The position numbers and the translations under genes were made by a program. The notes under the pieces were generated by a model, which did no database searches, had not been told where the DNA came from, and saw only the letters and a program-made list of their open reading frames with translations. DNA of 37,366 nt from Candidatus Flavonifractor merdavium (lineage in GTDB: Bacteria; Bacillota; Clostridia; Oscillospirales; Oscillospiraceae): the NCBI GenBank assembly GCA_019119335.1, contig DWXF01000052.1, positions 1-37,366 of the forward strand, written 5' to 3'. Positions within the stretch are counted from its first letter, which is position 1. Every line of letters begins with the position of its first letter. Positions 32,716-37,366 of the stretch are shown here, in pieces.

Positions 32716-34245
32716 ATGCGGATCGTCACAGCGGAACAGAGCCGGGAGATGGACCGGGTTGCCATAGAGGAGCGAAAAATTCCCTCCACCGACCTGATGG
32801 AGCGGGCGGCGGCGGCGGTAGCCGACGAGGTGATGGCCCTGATGGGGGACACCCCCGGCCGGGTGGTGTGCTTCTGCGGCCCGGGCAACAACGGCGGCGA
32901 TGGGGTGGCCTGCGCCCGGCTGCTGCTGGAGGCGGGCTTTGAGGTGCGCTGCGTTCTGGTGGGCAGCCACGAGAAAATGACCATGGATACCCGGGCCATG
33001 GAGGCCAAACTGGCGGCGGCCGGAGGGAAGTTGGAGCCCTTCCAGCCGGATGACGGAGCCTTTGCCGCCTGGTGCCTGGAGTGCGGCGCCATGGTGGACG
33101 CCATATTCGGCACCGGTCTCCGCCGTGGGGTGGAAGGGGACGCTCTGACCGCCATCCATATGATGAACACCTGCGACATTCCGGTGGTGTCCGCCGACAT
33201 TCCCAGCGGGGTGGAGACCGACACCGGCCGGGTGCTGGGGGCGGCGGTGGAGGCGGCGTCCACCGTTACCTTCACCCTGCCCAAGGTGGGCCATTTTGTG
33301 GGCAAGGGCGGCCTGCACACCGGCAAGCTGGTGGTGGCGGACATCGGGATTCCGGAGGACCTGGTGAACGGGGCGGACTGCCCGGTGTGCAGCGTGGGAG
33401 AGGGAGAGGTCCGTTTCCCCCGCCGGCCGCTGGACGCTCACAAGGGCGATTTCGGCAAGTGTTACATCCTGGGGGGCAGCGTGGGCTACTCCGGGGCCCC
33501 GGTGCTGGCGGCCCAGGCGGCGGTGCGCTCCGGCGCGGGGCTGGTGACGGTGGGTGTGCCCGCCCCCGTCTGGCCCGTCGCCGCCGCTAAGCTGGAGGAG
33601 GCTATGCCCTATCCGCTGCCCGCCGGGAAGGAGGGGCAGCTCTCCCTGGAAGCCGGGGAGGCGGTCCATGGCCGCCTGGACGGCTGCGGTGTCTGCCTGA
33701 TCGGTCCCGGACTGGGCCGGGGCAACGGGGTGTCGGCGGTGGTGCGCCAGCTGCTGCGGGAAATCCATGTGCCGGTGGTGCTGGATGCCGACGGCATAAA
33801 CGCCCTGGAGGGACATATAGATGTACTGGACGAGCGGAAGGGACTGCACACCATTCTGACCCCTCATGACGGGGAGTTTGCCCGGCTGGGGGGCGACCTG
33901 TCCGGCGGGGACCGGCTGGGGGAGGCCCGGCGCTTTGCCATGGAGCACGGCTGTTGTCTGGTCCTCAAGGGGCACGGCACCATTACCGCTTTCCCCGACG
34001 GCACCGCCTACGTCAATACCACCGGCAATCCCGGGATGGCCAAGGGGGGCAGCGGGGATGTGCTGTCCGGCGTCATCCTGTCCCTGCTGGGCCAGGGGAT
34101 GCCCGCCCGGCAGGCGGTGCCCCTGGCGGTGTGGCTCCACGGCGCCGCCGGCGACCTGTGCGCCGCCGAGATTGGGGAATACGGTATGACCCCCTCTGAT
34201 CTGGTGTCCGCCCTGCCCCGGGTGATCCGAACGCATATGGAGTAA
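32716..34245 (+). CDS. nnr: Bifunctional NAD(P)H-hydrate epimerase / ADP-dependent dehydratase
   Basis: This 509-residue protein repairs damaged NAD(P)H hydrates. Residues 1 to about 215 form the epimerase (YjeF_N; VVCFCGPGNNGGDGVACARLL; DAIFGTGLRRGVEG; SADIPSGVETDTGRV). Residues about 225-509 form the ribokinase-like dehydratase (YILGGSVGYSGAPVLAAQAA; ILTPHDGEFARLGG; GNPGMAKGGSGDVLSG). The start at ATG 32716 is favoured because GGGAG (32701-32705) is 10 bp upstream but only 1 bp before the in-frame GTG at 32707. A near-consensus promoter precedes it, and a lipoprotein gene follows. Confidence 0.94.
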   Translation: MRIVTAEQSREMDRVAIEERKIPSTDLMERAAAAVADEVMALMGDTPGRVVCFCGPGNNGGDGVACARLLLEAGFEVRCVLVGSHEKMTMDTRAMEAKLAAAGGKLEPFQPDDGAFAAWCLECGAMVDAIFGTGLRRGVEGDALTAIHMMNTCDIPVVSADIPSGVETDTGRVLGAAVEAASTVTFTLPKVGHFVGKGGLHTGKLVVADIGIPEDLVNGADCPVCSVGEGEVRFPRRPLDAHKGDFGKCYILGGSVGYSGAPVLAAQAAVRSGAGLVTVGVPAPVWPVAAAKLEEAMPYPLPAGKEGQLSLEAGEAVHGRLDGCGVCLIGPGLGRGNGVSAVVRQLLREIHVPVVLDADGINALEGHIDVLDERKGLHTILTPHDGEFARLGGDLSGGDRLGEARRFAMEHGCCLVLKGHGTITAFPDGTAYVNTTGNPGMAKGGSGDVLSGVILSLLGQGMPARQAVPLAVWLHGAAGDLCAAEIGEYGMTPSDLVSALPRVIRTHME

Positions 34246-34260
34246 AAAGGAGGGTGGTCT

Positions 34261-34875
34261 GTGGGCCGCTGGTTGGGAGTATGTACCTTGACGATAACCC
34301 TTTGTCTGACCCTGACCTGCTGCGGCGGGGAGGGGGGAAGTCAGGCCGAGCAGCTGGCCCTGGATATCCGGGCGGAGTATCTGGAAATGGCGGGATGCAC
34401 CGCCTCCATGGAGGTGACTGCGGACTATGGCCAGCGGGTATACGACTTTGGCGTGGAGCTGACCTGGCAGCGGGAGGGGGAGAGCGTGCTCACCATTACC
34501 GCGCCGGAGAACGTGGCCGGAGTCACGGCCCGGCTGGAGCAGGACCAGGCCTATCTGGAGTATGACGGGGTTCGGGTGGAGACCGGCCCCCTGGACGGCA
34601 CCGGCCTGAGTCCGGTATCGTCGGTGCCGGTGCTGCTGGACTACGCCCAGACCGGCTATATCGCCGCCTGCGGCCTGGAGACCCTGGGAGAGCGGGAGGT
34701 GCTGCGGGTGGACTGCCGGGACCCAGAGGCCCAGCCGGGCACCGGCCGGGAGTGTGCCCTGTGGTTTGACCCGGATACCCACGCCCTGCTCCGGGGGGAG
34801 CTGTCCCAGGACGGCTATACGGTGATTCAGTGTGTCTTTTCGGACTTTCAGCTGATTCCGGGTGCGGAGGACTAG
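34261..34875 (+). CDS. Predicted lipoprotein, LolA-like
   Basis: This 204-residue protein starts with GTG after AAGGAGG. It has a lipoprotein signal peptide: hydrophobic residues 4-19, then a Cys pair at 20-21, a somewhat atypical lipobox. The mature part is predicted to be mostly beta strand (VTADYGQRVYDFGVELTWQR; CALWFDPDTHALLRGELSQD), with alternating strands like LolA/LppX-type lipid or peptide binders. Function is unknown. It follows the nnr gene by 15 bp and is probably co-transcribed. Its stop overlaps that of the convergent MATE gene. Confidence 0.65.
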   Translation: MGRWLGVCTLTITLCLTLTCCGGEGGSQAEQLALDIRAEYLEMAGCTASMEVTADYGQRVYDFGVELTWQREGESVLTITAPENVAGVTARLEQDQAYLEYDGVRVETGPLDGTGLSPVSSVPVLLDYAQTGYIAACGLETLGEREVLRVDCRDPEAQPGTGRECALWFDPDTHALLRGELSQDGYTVIQCVFSDFQLIPGAED

Positions 34876-36215
34876 GCTTCCAGCCCGTCCAGCCTCCGAT
34901 GGAGGACGCTCCGGCAGAGGAGAAGCGCCACAGCGCAGGAGACCAGCTCGGCAACCGGGAAAGAAGCCCACACCAGTCCGGTGCGGATGGTGCCCAGAAC
35001 CAGGGCGGCGGGGAGGAGGAGGGCCACCTGCCGCAGCAGAGTGATGACCAGACTGGCGTTGGCGGAGCCCAGGGCCTGGAGGGCGGAGCACAGCACGATG
35101 GATACCCCGGCGCACAGGAAGGACAGGGCGATGACCCGCAGGGCGGGAATCCCCTCGGCCAGCACGGCGGCGTCGGCCTCAAAGATGCCCAGCAGCGGCC
35201 CGGGCAGCAGCATCATCACCGCGGTGCCCACCACCATCAGGCCCACGGCCAGGGACAGGGCGAAACGGATGGTGCCGGTGATCCTGGCCTTGTATCTGGC
35301 CCCGTAGTTGAAACTGATGATGGGTACCAGAGCGTTGGTGATGCCGTACAGCGGCATGAACAGGAAGGACTGGAGCTTGAAGTAGGCCCCCAGAATAAAG
35401 ACGCCGGCGGAGGTGAACAGGGGGAGGATCAGATTCATTCCCAGGTTCATTACTGTGGCCAGGGCCTGCACCATGGCCGCCGGGATACCCACCCGCAGCA
35501 TGTCAGCCAAAATGGCGGGGACGGGCCGGAAGGCGCGGAAGGACAGGGTGACGGAAGGGGTGCGCCGCACCATCACCAGTCCCACCACCATGCCCACCAG
35601 CTGTCCCGTCACCGTGGCGATGGCGGCGCCTGCCACCTCCAGCTTGGGGAAAGGGCCTATACCGAAGATGAGCAGGGGGTCCAGAATCAGGTTGATGACC
35701 GCGCCGATGCCCTGGATCACCATGGGCCCCACTGTGTTGCCGGTGGCCTGCAGGGTGCGCTCCCCGGCAAATTGCATGCAGATTCCCAGGGAGGCGCCGG
35801 TGACGATGGCCAGATACTGGCTGCCGTAGGTCACCACCTGGGGTACGTCTGAAAAGAGGGTCAGGAAGGGGCGGGCCAGGCTGACCCCCAGAACCAGAAA
35901 GACCAGCCAGCAGACCAGGTAGAGAAAATAGCCGTTGGCGGTTACCCGGTCGGCCTCCTCCCGGCGGCCCTCCCCCAGCCTCCGGGAGAGCAGGGCGTTG
36001 AAGCCCACTCCCACGCCCACGCACACGGCGATCATCAGGGTCTGCACCGGGTATACCAGGGACAGGGCCACAAAGCTGTCCCCACTGAGCTTGGCGACAA
36101 ACATACTGTCCACCAGGTTGTAAAGGCCCTGGATCAGCATGGACAGCATCATGGGCCAGGACATGTTGAGCAGCAGCCGGCGTACCGGCATCACCGCCAT
36201 TTTATTTTCGTTCAA
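34872..36215 (-). CDS. MATE-family efflux transporter
   Basis: This 447-residue inner-membrane protein has about twelve helices in two similar halves. Examples are MSWPMMLSMLIQGLYNLVDS, FVALSLVYPVQTLMIAVCVG, GTNALVPIISFNYGA-type sequence and LCSALQALGSANASLVITLL. MATE proteins export cationic drugs or metabolites in exchange for Na+ or H+. I chose the TTG at 36213-36215 because GGAGG lies 7 bp upstream; an upstream ATG at 36233 contains that site, and the ATG at 36200 has no good one. Substrate is unknown. Confidence 0.88.
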   Translation of the reverse strand: MNENKMAVMPVRRLLLNMSWPMMLSMLIQGLYNLVDSMFVAKLSGDSFVALSLVYPVQTLMIAVCVGVGVGFNALLSRRLGEGRREEADRVTANGYFLYLVCWLVFLVLGVSLARPFLTLFSDVPQVVTYGSQYLAIVTGASLGICMQFAGERTLQATGNTVGPMVIQGIGAVINLILDPLLIFGIGPFPKLEVAGAAIATVTGQLVGMVVGLVMVRRTPSVTLSFRAFRPVPAILADMLRVGIPAAMVQALATVMNLGMNLILPLFTSAGVFILGAYFKLQSFLFMPLYGITNALVPIISFNYGARYKARITGTIRFALSLAVGLMVVGTAVMMLLPGPLLGIFEADAAVLAEGIPALRVIALSFLCAGVSIVLCSALQALGSANASLVITLLRQVALLLPAALVLGTIRTGLVWASFPVAELVSCAVALLLCRSVLHRRLDGLEA

Positions 36216-36235
36216 GAAGATTCCTCCAGTCATAC

Positions 36236-36284
36236 CAAAACGGGTATCGGGATACGCCTCAGCGTGCCCCGATACCCGTTTTTT
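36236..36284. terminator. Intrinsic terminator between the GNAT and MATE genes
   Basis: An 11-bp perfect stem (36241-36251 with 36268-36278) has a 16-base loop. TTTTTT follows on the plus strand and TTTT on the minus strand. It should end the GNAT transcript, partly or fully, before the MATE gene. Confidence 0.7.
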
Positions 36285-36310
36285 CCCACGGCGTAGCAGC
36301 CCGTGGGGGG

Positions 36311-36871
36311 TTAAAATGTTTGGATGTAGCGCAGATCGTGACAGACCATGTGGTGGGGGAAGGGCACCAGCTGAACGGTGCCGTCCCAGGAAAAGCCGTG
36401 GCGCTCATAAAACCGCCGGGCGCCTGCATTTTCCCGCAGTACAAACAGCGTGCAGCCGGGATAGCCCGCAGCCCGCAGGCGGCAGAGGGCCTCCTCCAAC
36501 AAAAGGGAGCCGTAGCCCTGACCTGTGTGGGCGGGCTCAGTGTAAAGGGAGATCACCTCACCCCAGCCGGAGTAGGCGCTGGAGTCAATGACCAGTTCCT
36601 CGCTCTGCCGGGGGCTGGGGCCGGAGCGGACCGGCCCGTAATTGCAGCAGGCCACCGGCTTTTCGCCGTCGCAGAGCAGCAGGCCGCGGCACCGTCCGGT
36701 GGCATGGTCCTCCCGAAAGAACGGGAGCCAGTGGTCCTCGGTGGTCACGTCCCGCAGGTAGTCGTCGGGCACAAAGCCGGGATAGGCAGCCCGCCAGCCC
36801 CGGCAGTGGATGGCGCTCATGGCGGCAAAGTGCGCCTCTGTGGCGGCGTCCACAAAGTGGAGATCAGGCAT
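36311..36871 (-). CDS. GNAT-family N-acetyltransferase
   Basis: This 186-residue protein has the GNAT core: strand and motif A at EVISLYTEPAHTGQGYGSLLLEEAL (with the acetyl-CoA loop TGQGYG), followed by TLFVLRENAGARRFYERHGF. It should move an acetyl group from acetyl-CoA to an amine; the substrate is unknown. The ATG at 36869-36871 follows GGGAGG and overlaps the end of the upstream gene by 8 bp, so the two may be coupled. Confidence 0.85.
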   Translation of the reverse strand: MPDLHFVDAATEAHFAAMSAIHCRGWRAAYPGFVPDDYLRDVTTEDHWLPFFREDHATGRCRGLLLCDGEKPVACCNYGPVRSGPSPRQSEELVIDSSAYSGWGEVISLYTEPAHTGQGYGSLLLEEALCRLRAAGYPGCTLFVLRENAGARRFYERHGFSWDGTVQLVPFPHHMVCHDLRYIQTF

Positions 36872-37366
36872 GGGCGGCCTCCCTGACCTCCTCCTGCTGT
36901 CGCTCCGCCTCCTGCTTGGCCAGACCACGGGCGTTGGCCAGCATCAGCTTGATGCGGTTTTCCTGGTTGATCTTGGTGGCGCCGGGGTCGTAGTCGATGG
37001 CCACAATGTTGGAGTAGGGGTAGTCGTCCTTCAGCTTGCGGATCATGCCCTTGCCCACAATGTGGTTGGGCAGGCAGCCAAAGGGCTGGGCGCACACCAC
37101 GTTGCCGTAACCGCTTTCCACCAGCTCCATGGCCTCGGCAGTGAGCAGCCAACCCTCGCCCATTTTGCAGCCGTAGCCGATGACCTTCCCAGCCAGGGCT
37201 TTCAAGTGGGAATAGGGGGAGGGCGCGGTGAACTGGGGGAACTTCTTCACGGCGGCGATCAGGTCGGTTTCATATTTGGTGAAATACCATTTCAGCAAGG
37301 TGCACACCTGCTTTTTGGCCTGGTTCCCACCGTAAAGCTGGATGTCCTCCAGCCGGTTATCCACCT
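36864..37366 (-). CDS. Acyl-CoA dehydratase activase-related protein, C-terminal part
   Basis: The frame is open at the right edge; only the last 166 or so residues are visible. The sequence VVCAQPFGCLPNHIVGKGM, then NIVAIDYDPGATKINQENR, is characteristic of the C-terminal DUF2229/activase-like region of large (over 1000 residues) proteins related to activators of 2-hydroxyacyl-CoA dehydratase. A Lys-, Gln- and Glu-rich tail follows. The N-terminal ASKHA ATPase domains would lie to the right of the window. The call is good, the exact role uncertain. Confidence 0.75.
   Translation of the reverse strand, partial: VDNRLEDIQLYGGNQAKKQVCTLLKWYFTKYETDLIAAVKKFPQFTAPSPYSHLKALAGKVIGYGCKMGEGWLLTAEAMELVESGYGNVVCAQPFGCLPNHIVGKGMIRKLKDDYPYSNIVAIDYDPGATKINQENRIKLMLANARGLAKQEAERQQEEVREAAHA

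Overview
The window looks like chromosome of a GC-rich Clostridia species of the Oscillospiraceae, close to Flavonifractor or Pseudoflavonifractor. This is inferred from codon and GC bias, strong AGGAGG-type ribosome binding sites, sigma-A promoters with 17-bp spacing, a T-box ahead of pheST, an IreB protein, an ECF vitamin-transporter core and a zinc-finger Clp ATPase. No rRNA, CRISPR array or insertion sequence was seen.

Layout. Positions 1-1987 are the lysis end of a prophage: a multidomain endolysin cut by the window edge, a holin and a coding remnant. It abuts the 3' side of a minus-strand tRNA-Gly(CCC). Next come a TetR regulator, a ClpE-like unfoldase (minus) and a minus-strand run from 11872 to 5697: rRNA-type methyltransferase, ecfA1, ecfA2, ecfT, truA, a DUF5711-like protein and cvpA. 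A DivIVA-like coiled-coil gene is divergent from it. Positions 12868-16437 hold a putative metal-homeostasis locus: an AraC-family regulator broken by a one-base frameshift, a 26-residue membrane peptide, a DUF6110-like protein and an atypical P1B-type ATPase. A convergent XRE regulator with a glycine-repeat membrane domain follows.

Positions 26015-17327 form one purine operon read on the minus strand: promoter, 24-codon leader peptide, intrinsic terminator, then purE, purC, purF, purM, purN, a small membrane protein, a PurO-type IMP cyclohydrolase, a single-domain AICAR transformylase, a TraX-family membrane protein and purD. Together they cover many steps from PRPP to IMP; purL, purQ, purK and purB are not in the window. 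PurF lacks the usual N-terminal catalytic cysteine, and the PurH functions are split between a bacterial-type and an archaeal-type enzyme.

Upstream are ireB and, facing away, an ECF sigma factor translationally coupled to a membrane-anchored serpin, which may be a protease-sensing regulatory pair. Then come pheT and pheS (minus) behind a Phe T-box. A divergent gene for the bifunctional NAD(P)H-hydrate repair enzyme is followed by a lipoprotein, a convergent MATE transporter, a GNAT acetyltransferase and the C-terminus of a large acyl-CoA dehydratase activase-like protein cut by the right edge.

The points most worth attention are the sigma-serpin pair, the purine leader peptide and attenuator, the compact metal locus with its tiny peptide, the cysteine-less PurF, an apparent internal duplication of the tRNA-binding domain in PheT, and the substituted Walker A motif in the Clp ATPase. 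All assignments come from reading the sequence and from family knowledge; no database search was done.
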